A stretch of DNA of 64,000 nt from CAYXVF01 sp964468125 (GCA_964468125.1 CAYXVF010000003.1:1-64000), one strand, 5' to 3'; positions 8,803 through 18,702 are shown, numbered from the stretch's first letter. The notes: generated by a model from the letters alone, not told the origin. Numbers and translations are program-made.

Positions 8803-10237
8803 GCACGGGCAAACGCTCGATCCGCCGCAGCACCGACTCCGCCGCGTGATAGCCGCACATGCCGTGCACCCCGCCTCCCGGCGGGGTCGAGGATGAGCAA
8901 ATGAACAGGTGCGGATTGGGCGTGGTATAGGGGTCCAGGCGCACGACCGGCCGGGTGAAGAGCTGCCAGATGTCGGCAACGCCGCCGGTGATCGCTCCTC
9001 CGATGTAGTTCGGATTGTGGTCTTGCCACTGAGCGGTATTTCGACTCACCTTTGCCTCGATCACGTCCCGAAACCCTGGAGCAAAGCGCTCGATCTGCGC
9101 CTCGAGCACCTCGGTCATGTCACGGGTGGAGCCCGCGGGCACGTGACAGTAGGCGTAACCGGTGTGTTTGCCCTCGGGGGCACGCGTCGGGTCGAAATGG
9201 CTCTGCTGCACCAGGATCATGTAGGGACGCTCGGAATGATCTCCCTGCCACATGGCTCTCTCGGACGCGGCGATCTCCTCGAGCGTCCCACCGATGTGGA
9301 CGGTAGACGCACCCTGGACCGCCGGGTCACGCCACGGGATGCGCTCCTTGAGCGCCCAATCGACTTTGAAGATTCCGGGACCGTAGCGGTAGCGGCCGAG
9401 GCGCCGACGGTAGCCCGTCGGCAGAAGCGGCTCACCAATGGCCGAGAGCTGCGCCGGTGAGGTGTCGAACAGGTAGGCCTTGGCCGGCGGCAGCTCCGCC
9501 ATGCTGCGCACGAAGCGTCCGGTTTCCACGGTGCCCCCGAGTGACTCGAGCAAGGCCTTGAGCGCCCGCGCGATTTGCTCCGAGCCCCCGCGCACCACCG
9601 GCCAGTCGGTGGCATGACCGGTGACGAGGAACATCAAACCGATCGCGGAGCTGAACAAGAACTCCAGGGGGATCACCCCGTGCCCCGCGCAACCGGCGAG
9701 CAAGGCGCGCGCCCGCTCTCCCCTGAACTGACCTCGCGCGAGGCCCGCCGCAGAGCGCAGTGCCTTCAGACCGAAGCGGGCGAGGAGGATCGGGTTTTTG
9801 GGGATCCCCCCGAGCGGAGCGAGGCCGTCTTCGAGGAGCGCTTCGGAGCGCCGAACGAAGGGCGTGAGCAAATGCCGGTAGCGGTCACGGTCGAGGCCCA
9901 AGCCCTCGGCGGTCCGCTCGAGGTCGCGGTGGAGCATCACCGCCGTGCCGTCATCGAGGGGATGGGCCACCGAGGCCTCTGGGAAGGCCCATTCGAGTCC
10001 GTGCTCGGCGAGCGGGAGCGTCTTGAGGTAGGGCGACAAGACTCCCATGGGGTGGGCCGCGGAGCAGACGTCGTGAAGAAAACCGGGAAGCGTGAGCGCT
10101 TCGCTGCGCATGCCCCCGCCGATGCGATCCTTGCCTTCGATCACGTGGACGCGCAGCCCCGCCTGCGCAAGACGCACCGCGGCGCTCAGGCCGTTGGGGC
10201 CGCTGCCGATCACCACCGCATCGAGATCCTGGGACAC
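8783..10237 (-). CDS. CrtI/PYROXD2-like FAD-dependent oxidoreductase
   Basis: Product of 484 residues. The N-terminal dinucleotide-binding motif is VVIGSGPNGLSAAVRLAQAG, followed by an acidic end (HVIEGKDRIGGGMRSE), as in phytoene-desaturase-like NAD(P)/FAD oxidoreductases (COG1233). The C-terminus has the second FAD contact region (STPPGGGVHGMCGYHAAESV). Members dehydrogenate carotenoids or other lipids, or have unknown substrates. No carotenoid genes are adjacent, so a specific desaturase role is not supported. It is monocistronic as far as can be seen: 225 bases separate its start from the divergent transporter. Confidence 0.85.
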   Translation of the reverse strand: MSQDLDAVVIGSGPNGLSAAVRLAQAGLRVHVIEGKDRIGGGMRSEALTLPGFLHDVCSAAHPMGVLSPYLKTLPLAEHGLEWAFPEASVAHPLDDGTAVMLHRDLERTAEGLGLDRDRYRHLLTPFVRRSEALLEDGLAPLGGIPKNPILLARFGLKALRSAAGLARGQFRGERARALLAGCAGHGVIPLEFLFSSAIGLMFLVTGHATDWPVVRGGSEQIARALKALLESLGGTVETGRFVRSMAELPPAKAYLFDTSPAQLSAIGEPLLPTGYRRRLGRYRYGPGIFKVDWALKERIPWRDPAVQGASTVHIGGTLEEIAASERAMWQGDHSERPYMILVQQSHFDPTRAPEGKHTGYAYCHVPAGSTRDMTEVLEAQIERFAPGFRDVIEAKVSRNTAQWQDHNPNYIGGAITGGVADIWQLFTRPVVRLDPYTTPNPHLFICSSSTPPGGGVHGMCGYHAAESVLRRIERLPVLNPRSR

Positions 10238-10367
10238 ACACCCTCACTGCAATCGGGTCCTGATGCGTCAGTCACGCCCGCGAGACAAGACACTGCGCAC
10301 TTTTTGCGCGAGCGCCGCACTCAAATCCCGGGCACCATCGACTGCACCCGGAAAAGCGCGAGGTGGA

Positions 10368-10377
10368 GAGTATACTC
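10368..10377. promoter_or_regulatory. 10-bp perfect palindrome in the divergent intergenic region
   Basis: GAGTATACTC is a perfect palindrome lying 86 bases upstream of the VIT-type transporter, in the 225-base region between it and the divergent oxidoreductase. It could be a regulator site or chance. The rest of this region (10238-10462) shows no gene or strong promoter. Confidence 0.25.
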
Positions 10378-10462
10378 ATGATGATCGGCGACGAGTGAAC
10401 CCAACTGGCCGCGATGCTAGGGTGCGAGCAGAGCACTTCCCTCCGTCTGGAATTGAAACGCC

Positions 10463-11191
10463 ATGGGACTCGAGCATTCACACGCGCCGAGCGACATCTC
10501 AGAACGCCTCTCGGACGGACCGAGCGCGAGCTACGCGAGTGACGCGCTCTACGGCGCGATCGACGGAACGGTCACCACCTTTGCGATCGTGGCGGGACTC
10601 GCGGGGGCCTCGCTCGCAGGTCCTATCGTTTTGATCCTGGGCGTGGCGAACCTGCTCGCCGACGGATTCAGCATGGCAGTGAGCGCGGCGGTGGCTACCC
10701 GTTCCGAGCGCACGCGCCGAGACCGTCTACGACAAATGGAGCATCGACACCTGAAGGCCGCCCCGGACGGCGAACGTTTGGAGGTCGAAGAGATCCTGCG
10801 CAACTTTGGACTCGAGGGCGAGGTCCTCATCGGAGCGACGAATGCGATCACCGCGAACGAAGATCGCTGGGTCGAGTTCATGCTGACCCAGGAGCACGGC
10901 CTGAGCCTCTCCGAACGCTCTCCCCTCCGCGCGGGACTGGTGACGTTCGCCGGCTTCGCGCTCGCCGGCGCGGTCCCCCTCGCCCCCTTTGTATTTCTCA
11001 GCACCAACGGAATGCCCCTGAGTATCGCCCTGACCGGCCTCACCTTCGCACTGACCGGTGCCATCAGCTCGCACCTCAACGGAGAGTCGGTCCTCTGGGG
11101 CGGCATCCGCGTGTTCCTGATCGGCTCCATCGCCGCCGGCGTCGCCTACGGCGTCGGATTCTTCCTCGACCGGCTCCTCGGTGCTCAGTAG
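10463..11191 (+). CDS. VIT1/CCC1-family metal transporter
   Basis: Product of 242 residues. The N-terminal pair of helices carries the family pattern (DALYGAIDGTVTTFAIVAG and GVANLLADGFSMAVSA), with the acidic residues that line the ion path in VIT transporters. A charged helical domain of about 70 residues (EEILRNFGLEGE) follows; in the plant and yeast relatives this region binds metal. Three more helices complete the protein. The expected role is iron or manganese movement across the inner membrane. It ends 7 bases inside the convergent lipoprotein gene. Confidence 0.85.
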   Translation: MGLEHSHAPSDISERLSDGPSASYASDALYGAIDGTVTTFAIVAGLAGASLAGPIVLILGVANLLADGFSMAVSAAVATRSERTRRDRLRQMEHRHLKAAPDGERLEVEEILRNFGLEGEVLIGATNAITANEDRWVEFMLTQEHGLSLSERSPLRAGLVTFAGFALAGAVPLAPFVFLSTNGMPLSIALTGLTFALTGAISSHLNGESVLWGGIRVFLIGSIAAGVAYGVGFFLDRLLGAQ

Positions 11192-13194
11192 TAGGTCACC
11201 TCCAGCTCGACTCCATGGTCTTCGGAGGAGTAGAACGCGAAGGCCTGGAGCGCGGTGGCGTAGGGGAACTGGTAGCTCGATGAGATCAGATTGATCCCTC
11301 GGTCTTCCCAAGAGCCATCCGCCCAATTGCGGACATAGGTGATCAAATTCACCTCGTAGGGCAACGCCGTACCGGCCGGAGGGCTCAAGGTGATCGGGGA
11401 GGCGGTGTAGTACTGCAGTGCCCCCGCGGAATTCCACGTAACGTTCGACCCCCATCCAGTGGCCAAGGCACGCACCTGCCAGGACCGCGAGTTGCTCCCG
11501 GTGTAGTTCACATCCAGCTTGAGGGTCGCCGAGACGATCTGCCGTCCGGACAGGAAGACCGTGTTGAACTGCACCAAGCTCTGCGCACACACGAAGTCCT
11601 GAATTCCCGTCAGGCTCGAGTAGGTCCAGTTGCACCCCACCGCGAGCTCACCGGTCGGAAAGGCGGTGTTCGCGGTGCCGGAATTCTGGCTGTTGATCAG
11701 GGCCAGGTTGTCGCGCACGGGAGTGAGCGTTGCGGTGACCTGGAAGATCGCGCCGACCACGAGGTCGCGGGTCATGGTCACCGTGCATTCGTTTTCCGAG
11801 CCGGTGCAGGCGCCGGTCCACGCCAGAAAGCTCGCGTCGCCGGACCCCAGGGCGGTGAGCGTCACCGCCGTGCCCGACGAATAGTCCTCTCCGCAGTCCA
11901 CGCCGCAGCTGATCCCCGCGGGCTCCGCGTAGATCGTTCCAAAGGCGGCTCCGGCGCCGCTTCGCGACACCGCCAAGGTGTTCACGGACACCGAAAGGTC
12001 GTAGACCAGGCCGAACTCGGCCGTGACCGTCTTGCTGCCGTTCAGCGTCACGACGCACACCTCGCCGTCGAGCGAATCGCAACCGCTCCAACCATCGAAG
12101 ACCGAGCGCATGCCAGGAGCAGCGGACAAGCGCACCTCCGTTCCGTTCTCGTAGGTTCCGGAGCAGTCGCTGCCGCAGTCGATCTGCAAGCCACTCACCG
12201 TCCCGGTCCCATCGCCGGTCTTGTTCACCGTGAGCATGCCCTTGCGCACGAATTGCGCGTCAACCGTCCGGTCGCTCGTTGCGGCGAGTGTGCAGGAGAC
12301 ACCGTCGACGGCGTCGCAGCCCGCCCAGCTGACGAAGGACGAGTTCGCATCCGCGGTCGCGACCAGCGTCACCGCAGTGCCTTCGCGCTAGCGTTTGCTG
12401 CAATCGCTGCTGCAGTTGATACCGGTCGCCGAGACGGAGCCTGAACCGGAACCGCTCCGCACCACCGTCACCCGGTACTCCGGCGCCGAGCCGTCGGTAA
12501 AGCTCGCCAGGACAACCCGGTCCGAAGTCAGAATCACGTCGCAGCCAAGGGCGTCGGTACCGTCACACCCCACCCAGCCGGTGAATCGACTGCCGGCTCC
12601 TTCCGAGGCGGTCAGGGTGAGCACGGTGTCCGCGGGAAAGAGCTCGGAGCAGGTCTCCGAGCACGGGTCCGACAAACCGACGATTCCGCCCGAGCCACTG
12701 CCGGTGACCTGCGCGGTCAAACCGCGCAGCATGTTCGGGTCCGTTCCGGCCGCGGGCGTTCTCGCACAGGCCCGCTCGGAGAATTCTGAGAGTTGGCCAT
12801 TCTCTCCGCGCGCACGGACCCGATAGCAGTAACGCGCATTCGAGGACGCCCCGCGATCGATCACGGAGCTCGCGCTTTCCGTCGCAAATACCGTTCCATC
12901 GCGCTGTACCTCGTATTCCAGGACCTGAGCGGCGGCGGGATGGCGCCAGGTCAACGAGACGCTCGAGGACGAGACGGGCATTGCCACCAGATCCGTGGGC
13001 GAAGGCGGCGAAACATTCGAGCCGTTCCCGGGATTCGAGCCCGGGTCCGACGCGGAATCGCCGCCCACGGATCCCGAGCCGTCCCCCGCGCCGGCCGCGG
13101 ACCCGTCATCCGGGGCCGACGGTTCGCCGCCGCCGCACGCCGCGGCGAAGAGCAGAACAGAAAAAGAGAGGGGCAGCGATGAAAACCGAAACAT
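11185..13194 (-). pseudogene. FN3 / InlB-repeat / DNRLRE lipoprotein split by an in-frame TAG
   Basis: One reading frame runs the full length but contains a TAG at 12388-12390. Upstream of it are a lipoprotein signal (LLFAAACGGG), a fibronectin type III-like domain, and repeats of the divergent InlB B type (F-x-x-W-x-G-C-D and C-S-S-D-C pairs, likely disulfides). The codon interrupts one such repeat (CSSDCSKR, stop, REGTAVTLVA); three or four more repeats and a C-terminal DNRLRE-like beta domain follow. Intact, it would be about 669 residues, a surface-anchored adhesin-like protein. As it stands the product ends after 268 residues. A single substitution (for example CAG to TAG) explains the break; a sequencing error cannot be excluded. 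Confidence 0.8.
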
Positions 13195-13388
13195 GTCATT
13201 TCAGCCGGCACCGAGTTAGGCGACGGAAAGGCGAGGAACGACTACCGATTGAGCACGCTCCGTGCCACGCAAAAAACGCAGAAAAAACAAGGTCTCAGCC
13301 CTAGGCGTGTCTCGATTTGAGCCAACTCGGGTGACTGATTTTGCGGCACACGGGAGCCAAGGGTGGGTCTCGCTCCACCAGGAGAGCT

Positions 13389-13721
13389 TCAGCTCGTCAG
13401 CGCCCACCAGCCCATGAAGGCGGAGAGGACCACGGCGATCGCGACCATGGCGATCGGGCCATTCCGTGCAACCCTGTAGCGGCCGGCGACGAGCGCGTTC
13501 GTCACGCGCCGGTAGCGCAGTAGCGAGTAGGTCGACGCCACCAGGCCCCCGACCAGGAGCGTGATGCTGAGAAGCGTGGTCTCGAAGGTGCGTTCGCCGA
13601 CTTTTGCGATGACCACGCCGAGCCCCACGAAGGCGAGGCTCGTCCGCACCCAGGCGAGAAAGGTCCGCTCGTTCGCCAGGTGGTCTCGGGCCTGGCTGCC
13701 GCTGTTTTCGATCTCACTCAC
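13389..13721 (-). CDS. DUF202 (YidH-like) inner-membrane protein
   Basis: Product of 110 residues with three membrane helices and the family signature ANERTFLAWVRTSLAFVGLG at the first helix. Function is unknown in all bacteria I know of. The GTG start at 13721 overlaps the end of the DUF885 gene by 8 bases, so the two are translationally coupled. Between it and the next gene (13195-13388) there are about 190 bases with no gene or clear terminator. Confidence 0.85.
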   Translation of the reverse strand: MSEIENSGSQARDHLANERTFLAWVRTSLAFVGLGVVIAKVGERTFETTLLSITLLVGGLVASTYSLLRYRRVTNALVAGRYRVARNGPIAMVAIAVVLSAFMGWWALTS

Positions 13722-15369
13722 GGGCAGCGACCTCGCTCAGACGCGTCGTCTTCCAAACGAAGCTCGGCGTCTCGTCCGTCATTTCCCACCCGAGCAGCGC
13801 CACCGGCAGCCGCCCGAGTGCGATGAGATCGTCGTGGAACCGCTTCAGGGTGAAGCCTTCCTCACGTGACATTCTGCCCAGCAGCGCCTCGAATTGCAGC
13901 TTGCCGATGGTGTAGCTCAGACCATACCCCGGGGGGCGCCGCAGGTAGATCTCCGCATCCACGCGCGCCACCGCCTCGTCTAAATACGGTACTCGCGAGC
14001 GCATGACCTGCACCGCCTCCGGTACGGTGATCCGGTTGAGCTGCATGTCGACATCGACGCGCACCCGCACCGCGCGCTTCATGCCGAAGATCAGAAAGAG
14101 CTCCCGCGTCCGAGGCCGGTCGTCGAGCAATCCCGTGCGCATCGCAAGCTCTTCGACGTAGACGCCCCATCCTTCCACGCGACCCGCATCCCAGTACTTC
14201 TGACGGATCGGGTGTTCGATCCTCTCCGAGACGAGCCAGTCGAAGCGATGACCGGGGATCACCGCGTGCACGTGATCCGGCCGCGGGTCACGGAACTGAA
14301 TTTCCTCCCAGAAATTTCGCCCGGTCGGGCGCACGATCCAAGGGGCGTTCGTTTCGAGCTCTCCCACGTAATCGGGCACGGTGAGGATCTCGTCCTCCAC
14401 CAACCAGGCGCGAATGTCCCGATCCGCATCCGCAATGCGCGCCTCGTAGTCTTCCTTCAAGCTCGCCGGCTCGAGCGCCGGAAGATTGCGGTTCTTGTGC
14501 CGCGCCATCGCGTACATCGCTTCCAATCGTTCGAGCTCGCGGTTGCCCATTTCGCGCACGGTGGCACTGTCGAAGGGCATCAGCTTAACGTGGCGCAGGT
14601 ACCAATCGTAGTAGCGCTCTCCCACGCCCCCTTTGCCTGTGAAGGACTCCATGTTGTCGGCCAGCCATCGTTCGTAATCCGCGATGGCGGCGCGGGCGTT
14701 TTGGATCGCGGGGACGAGCTCCGGCTGCGCCTCTTTGGCCCGTCCGAGCAGGTCGTCGTACCAGCCGAGCACCCCAGCTGGCGGCTGCGCGCGGTAGGGA
14801 TGGCCGTGTCCCACTCCGTCGGAATGGGTGAGGTTGTAGAGGGCGAGCTTCGCGTAATCGCGTGCCGTATCCGTCAGATTCTCCTTTGCCGCCGCGAGGC
14901 TCGTTTCCGCGTCAGCGAGCTGCTCCAGGAGCTTCTTCTCATCCTCGCCACTCACAGGCAGATCGATGAAGGTGACGTAAAAGAGGTCGTCGACGTAGAA
15001 TCCCGGGTCCCGCGCCCAGGGCCGGGCGACGCGCAGCATGAACTCGTACTGGTCGAAGAGACTCCGAACCACGACGTAGTCGACCTGCTCCGAGGTGGAC
15101 CAGGCGGCGACGTTGCACGCCTCGAGCTCGGCGCGGAGCGCTTCGAGGGAGGAGAGCTGGGCGGCGACTGTCTGGGGCCGGTAGTCGGTGAGCCCCCAGT
15201 TTTCGCCCCGGAGCGCGCGAAACCGCGCGAGAATGTCCAGGAGCGCCGAATAGTCGCCGGTGCCGCTTGGAGGCTCTGCGGCGATCGTCTTGCTGGAGGC
15301 GGGCTCAGCCTTCGGCGCTCCAGCGCAGGCGGCAAGGCTCAGGACGAAGAATGCAATCATACGGGTCAT
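13714..15369 (-). CDS. DUF885 family lipoprotein (probable metallopeptidase-like)
   Basis: Product of 551 residues. Start at 15369 gives a lipoprotein signal (MTRMIAFFVLSLAACAGAP, lipobox LAAC). The body is helical and matches DUF885 in features such as PGYGLSYTIGKLQFEALLG near the C-terminus and VEGWGVYVEELAMRTGLLDD in the centre. The classic HExxH of related zinc peptidases is not visible here; the corresponding place reads WGVYVEELA, so catalytic competence is uncertain. Divergent from an M28 peptidase gene, which suggests a joint role in peptide breakdown, but this is inference from context. Confidence 0.8.
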   Translation of the reverse strand: MTRMIAFFVLSLAACAGAPKAEPASSKTIAAEPPSGTGDYSALLDILARFRALRGENWGLTDYRPQTVAAQLSSLEALRAELEACNVAAWSTSEQVDYVVVRSLFDQYEFMLRVARPWARDPGFYVDDLFYVTFIDLPVSGEDEKKLLEQLADAETSLAAAKENLTDTARDYAKLALYNLTHSDGVGHGHPYRAQPPAGVLGWYDDLLGRAKEAQPELVPAIQNARAAIADYERWLADNMESFTGKGGVGERYYDWYLRHVKLMPFDSATVREMGNRELERLEAMYAMARHKNRNLPALEPASLKEDYEARIADADRDIRAWLVEDEILTVPDYVGELETNAPWIVRPTGRNFWEEIQFRDPRPDHVHAVIPGHRFDWLVSERIEHPIRQKYWDAGRVEGWGVYVEELAMRTGLLDDRPRTRELFLIFGMKRAVRVRVDVDMQLNRITVPEAVQVMRSRVPYLDEAVARVDAEIYLRRPPGYGLSYTIGKLQFEALLGRMSREEGFTLKRFHDDLIALGRLPVALLGWEMTDETPSFVWKTTRLSEVAARE

Positions 15370-15439
15370 GGGGAACCTCCAGATGCGTGAACAAAGAGCA
15401 GGAGACGCGTCGCGTTGCAAACGCGTTACGCCGGGTTGC

Positions 15440-15462
15440 TGGCACCGGCATTGGCACCGGCA
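15440..15462. repeat. Short tandem direct repeat in divergent promoter region
   Basis: The 11-base unit TGGCACCGGCA occurs twice with one base between, in the 138-base region separating the DUF885 and M28 peptidase genes. It may be a regulator site pair at one-turn spacing or simply low-complexity sequence. Confidence 0.3.
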
Positions 15463-15507
15463 GTGGAGCCCCTACACAGGGCCTGAGCGATGCCTATCTT
15501 GCGAACC

Positions 15508-16926
15508 ATGAAACGCTGGTCCCTCGTCCTTTATACCTTCCTGTGCCCCGCTCTCGCCTTTGGCGCCGAGGTGTCCCCTCGGGTTCTCGACCAGGCCGCC
15601 ACGCTCCGCGACGCGGCCCTCGAAGACGACACCGCCTACCGCTACCTCGAGCGCCTCACCACCGAAGTGGGCCCTCGCCTCGCAGGCACCGAGGCGGAGG
15701 CGCGGGCGCGCAGCTGGTCCGTGCGGGCGCTCGAGGAGCTCGGTTTTCGCAATGTGCGTGTCGAGCCTTTCGCGCTCGAAACCTGGGTGCGCGGCGAAGA
15801 AAAAGCGCGCATCGTCAGCCCCTTTCCGCAGCCATTGAGCGTCACGGCGCTCGGGCGTTCCGGCTCGAGCGGCGCCCGGGAGCTCACGGGTGAAGTCGCC
15901 GTGTTCTCGACGATCGAAGAGGTCGAAGCACTCGAGCCCGGCACGCTCACAGGAAGGATCGCCTATGTCGGACACGCGATGAGCAAGACCATGGACGGTT
16001 CGAGCTACGGCTATTTCGGGAAGGTGCGCTTCCGGGGTCCGTCGATCGCCGCCTCGAAAGGCGCCAAGGCGATTCTCATTCGCTCAGTGGGCACGGACAG
16101 TCACCGTCTGCCGCACACCGGTGGGACCAGGTGGGAGGACGGACAGAAGCCCATCCCGGCGCTCGCGCTGTCCAATCCCGATGCGGACCAGATCGAGCGC
16201 ATCGCCCGACGCGGCAAGACCATTAGATTGGGCATGACCGTAACGCCCGAGATCGTGGGCACCCGCGAGAGCGGCAACGTCATCGTCGACGTCCGCGGCC
16301 GAGAGAAGCCGGACGAGTACATCGTCGTCGGCGGGCACCTAGACTCCTGGGACCTCGGGACCGGCGCCGTGGACGATGGCGCGGGAATCGCGATCACAAC
16401 CGCCGCGGTGAACCTGATCCGCAAGATGGGTCTGCGGCCGAAGCGCACGATCCGGCTGATTCACTGGGGCTCGGAAGAGGTGGGCCTCGTCGGCGCCGAA
16501 GCTTACGCCAAGAAGCACGCGGCCGAGCTCGACCGGCACGTGCTCGGCTCCGAGAGCGACTTCGGGGCAGAGCGGATCTACGCCTTGAACGCGCACGTGT
16601 CAGAGGAAGGCGAAGAGGTGTTGAATGCGATGCTGCGTGTTCTGGCGCCCATCGGCGTCGGCAAAGGGACCTTCGGGCCGCGCTACCAGGGCTCGAGCGG
16701 TCCCGACCTGAGTCCGCTGAACGAGCGCGGGCTTCCGCACGTGCGCCTCGCCCAGGACGGAACGGACTACTTCGACCTTCACCACACTCCGGACGACACC
16801 TTCGACAAAGTGAATCCTGAAGCCCTGGCGCAAAACGTCGCTGCCTATGCCGTCTTCATCTGGATCGCCGCCAACAGCGACGTCGATTTTCGCGTGAAGA
16901 CCGACAGACCGAACGTCGGTGAGTGA
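15508..16926 (+). CDS. Secreted M28 family zinc peptidase (carboxypeptidase Q-like)
   Basis: Product of 472 residues. The start at 15508 gives a signal peptide (MKRWSLVLYTFLCPALAFGA); the ATG 18 bases upstream is possible. A PA-domain insert lies around residues 120-230. Metal ligands of the M28 fold are visible: His and Asp in VVGGHLDSWDLGTGA, Asp in VDDGAGIA, the catalytic Glu in HWGSEEVGLVGAE, Asp in SESDFGAERI and a late His in FDLHHTPDDTFD. This set matches a two-zinc exopeptidase acting in the periplasm or outside the cell. The divergent DUF885 lipoprotein may share substrates. Confidence 0.9.
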   Translation: MKRWSLVLYTFLCPALAFGAEVSPRVLDQAATLRDAALEDDTAYRYLERLTTEVGPRLAGTEAEARARSWSVRALEELGFRNVRVEPFALETWVRGEEKARIVSPFPQPLSVTALGRSGSSGARELTGEVAVFSTIEEVEALEPGTLTGRIAYVGHAMSKTMDGSSYGYFGKVRFRGPSIAASKGAKAILIRSVGTDSHRLPHTGGTRWEDGQKPIPALALSNPDADQIERIARRGKTIRLGMTVTPEIVGTRESGNVIVDVRGREKPDEYIVVGGHLDSWDLGTGAVDDGAGIAITTAAVNLIRKMGLRPKRTIRLIHWGSEEVGLVGAEAYAKKHAAELDRHVLGSESDFGAERIYALNAHVSEEGEEVLNAMLRVLAPIGVGKGTFGPRYQGSSGPDLSPLNERGLPHVRLAQDGTDYFDLHHTPDDTFDKVNPEALAQNVAAYAVFIWIAANSDVDFRVKTDRPNVGE

Positions 16927-16927
16927 G

Positions 16928-17674
16928 CTACTGCGCCCGACGATATTTCACCGGGCCCCGGCGAGTCTTCAGGACGAGCGTTCGTCCCCGCACGTCCCAC
17001 TCGTAGACCTTCTGGCCCCCCTCCTCGAGAAGCGTGACGATCGTGTCCCGGCTGACGGCGTAGCTTCCTCGGTCGCGATCCATCTCCATCGAGCCATCCG
17101 CGCTCAGTACGAGGATCGATTTTGGGTTCTTGACTCGGATCCAGCGCCCGACGAGCGGTGAGCCACCGCTGCGTGTCTGCAGCGCTGCGGGGCGGCTGTC
17201 GAGGGGGGTGAGATCACCCAAGAAAGCGACGAAGTCGTCGGCGTAGGCGTCGAAATGGCGGGACTCCGCGCTAAACGTGACGATGTAGCCCCGGTTGAAG
17301 ACCTGAGTCATGAACTCGCGCACGGTCTTGGGCTTTTCCCCCTTGGCCGAGACGGTGTAGTGCAGCGCGCGGCCACGATAGCCGTCGATCACTGCGGCCG
17401 TGTCTTCGACGAGCGTCGCGTCACGACGCGATTGGATCGCCGAGAGTCGATCCCGGTGCACGCCGCCGAGGCCGATGGCGTCGGGGACACTCACGACCTG
17501 TACAGACGCGCTCGCGCTGCCTTTGCGGCGTTTGCTCGCGCGGAAGACCGGGGTATCCGGCGTCGACTCCGCGCGATGAAGACGCCACCCTTTGGGCAGC
17601 TCCAGCTGGTAGCGCCCCTGGTCGTCCACCCAGGACGCACTGAGGGCGACAGCAATGACGATGGCTGTGTGCAT
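16928..17674 (-). CDS. Secreted protein of unknown function
   Basis: Product of 248 residues. I do not recognise the family. The start at 17674 gives a short hydrophobic signal (MHTAIVIAVALSASW) followed by a beta-rich domain (YQLELPKGWRLH) that faintly recalls PsbP/DcrB-like folds, then a C-terminal domain of about 70 residues (VGRWIRVKNPKSILVLSADG) resembling lipocalin-type or DUF-type 'total-function' strands. The same-strand frame extends 79 residues upstream without sense, so the shorter start is preferred. It overlaps nothing; the neighbouring genes are convergent with M28 and divergent from PPK2. Confidence 0.6.
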   Translation of the reverse strand: MHTAIVIAVALSASWVDDQGRYQLELPKGWRLHRAESTPDTPVFRASKRRKGSASASVQVVSVPDAIGLGGVHRDRLSAIQSRRDATLVEDTAAVIDGYRGRALHYTVSAKGEKPKTVREFMTQVFNRGYIVTFSAESRHFDAYADDFVAFLGDLTPLDSRPAALQTRSGGSPLVGRWIRVKNPKSILVLSADGSMEMDRDRGSYAVSRDTIVTLLEEGGQKVYEWDVRGRTLVLKTRRGPVKYRRAQ

Positions 17675-17754
17675 GAGGCGAGTATCGGCGGCCAAAGGAC
17701 CGGGGTTTCCCCTTCTCGGGGAGATTGTAGTGTGCCAGCGGAAGGAGACTCCCC

Positions 17755-18675
17755 GTGGAAGAAAGACCCGATGAGGAAGAAGCGCTCGATTGGCTCCAGG
17801 CGGAGCTCGCGGATACGCTCGACGAAGACTATGAGCTCGAAATCTCGGAACCGGCCCTCTCGCTAGAGCTCCGGCGACTCTACAAGAAAGCGCGGCCGTC
17901 CGCGCTTCCACGACAGACCTATTTCCGCGAGCTTCTGCGGCTGCAGGCGGAGCTGATCAAGCTCCAGGATTGGGTGCAGCACACGAAGCAGAAGATCGTC
18001 GTGATCTTCGAGGGGCGCGACAGTGCGGGCAAAGGAGGCGTGATCAAGCGCATCACCCAACGCCTGAACCCCCGTGTGGTCCGCGTCGTCGCGCTCCCGG
18101 CCCCGTCGGACCGACAGAAAACTCAGTGGTATTTTCAACGCTACGTGGCGCACCTGCCCGCGGGGGGAGAGATCGTGTTGTTCGATCGCTCCTGGTACAA
18201 CCGCTCCGGCGTCGAGAGGGTGATGGGCTTCGCCACCGAAGACGAGGTCGAGCAGTTCTTCAACGACGTCCCCGAGTTCGAGCGCATGCTCGTGCGCTCG
18301 GGGATCCGCCTGGTGAAATACTGGTTCTCGATCAGCGACGAAGAACAGCAGATGCGCTTCCTCATGCGCATTCACGACCCACTGAAGCAGTGGAAGCTGA
18401 GCCCGATGGATCTGCAGAGTCGCGTGCGCTGGGAGCACTACACGAAGGCAAAGGAAGAGACCTTCGAGCGCACGAACATTCCCGAGGCGCCCTGGTACGT
18501 CGTTCCCGGCAATGACAAGAAACGCGCGCGGCTCAACTGCATCGATCACCTGCTGAGCCTCATCCCCTACGAGCCCGTACCCCAGGAGGACGTCACCCTC
18601 CCGGCACGGATCTTCAATCCGGACTACGAGCGCGAAACGCTCCCGCCGGAGCTCTACGTGCCGCAGAAGTACTGA
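17755..18675 (+). CDS. ppk2: Polyphosphate kinase 2 family protein
   Basis: Product of 306 residues that would transfer phosphate between polyphosphate and nucleotides. Walker A is GRDSAGKGG (residues 87-95), Walker B and lid contain DRSWYNR (144-150), and PAPSDRQKTQWYFQRYV lies between them, all typical of class I-like PPK2 enzymes (usual length 260-310). The GTG start at 17755 has GGAAGGAG 9 bases upstream. An acidic N-terminal extension of about 35 residues precedes the fold. A hairpin just after the stop may terminate transcription. Confidence 0.9.
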   Translation: MEERPDEEEALDWLQAELADTLDEDYELEISEPALSLELRRLYKKARPSALPRQTYFRELLRLQAELIKLQDWVQHTKQKIVVIFEGRDSAGKGGVIKRITQRLNPRVVRVVALPAPSDRQKTQWYFQRYVAHLPAGGEIVLFDRSWYNRSGVERVMGFATEDEVEQFFNDVPEFERMLVRSGIRLVKYWFSISDEEQQMRFLMRIHDPLKQWKLSPMDLQSRVRWEHYTKAKEETFERTNIPEAPWYVVPGNDKKRARLNCIDHLLSLIPYEPVPQEDVTLPARIFNPDYERETLPPELYVPQKY

Positions 18676-18676
18676 G

Positions 18677-18702
18677 CCGCTTCAGCTGTTTTTCGGAAGC
18701 GG
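18677..18702 (+). terminator. Hairpin after ppk2
   Basis: CCGCTTC and GAAGCGG form a 7-base stem around a 12-base loop immediately after the ppk2 stop, followed by a short TTT. It is only a moderate rho-independent terminator candidate and also overlaps the end of the rimK relic. Confidence 0.4.

Noticed and set aside
12388..12390. Amber codon as evidence of genetic recoding
   Set aside because: Other genes in the window end normally at TAG, TAA and TGA (nnrED ends at TAG), so stop-codon reassignment is not supported.
13250..13300. A-rich stretch as a terminator
   Set aside because: No stable stem precedes or follows the A runs on either strand.
14212..15390. 392-codon frame opposite the DUF885 gene
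   Set aside because: No domain, no ribosome-binding site, composition of an antisense shadow; DUF885 on the other strand is well supported.
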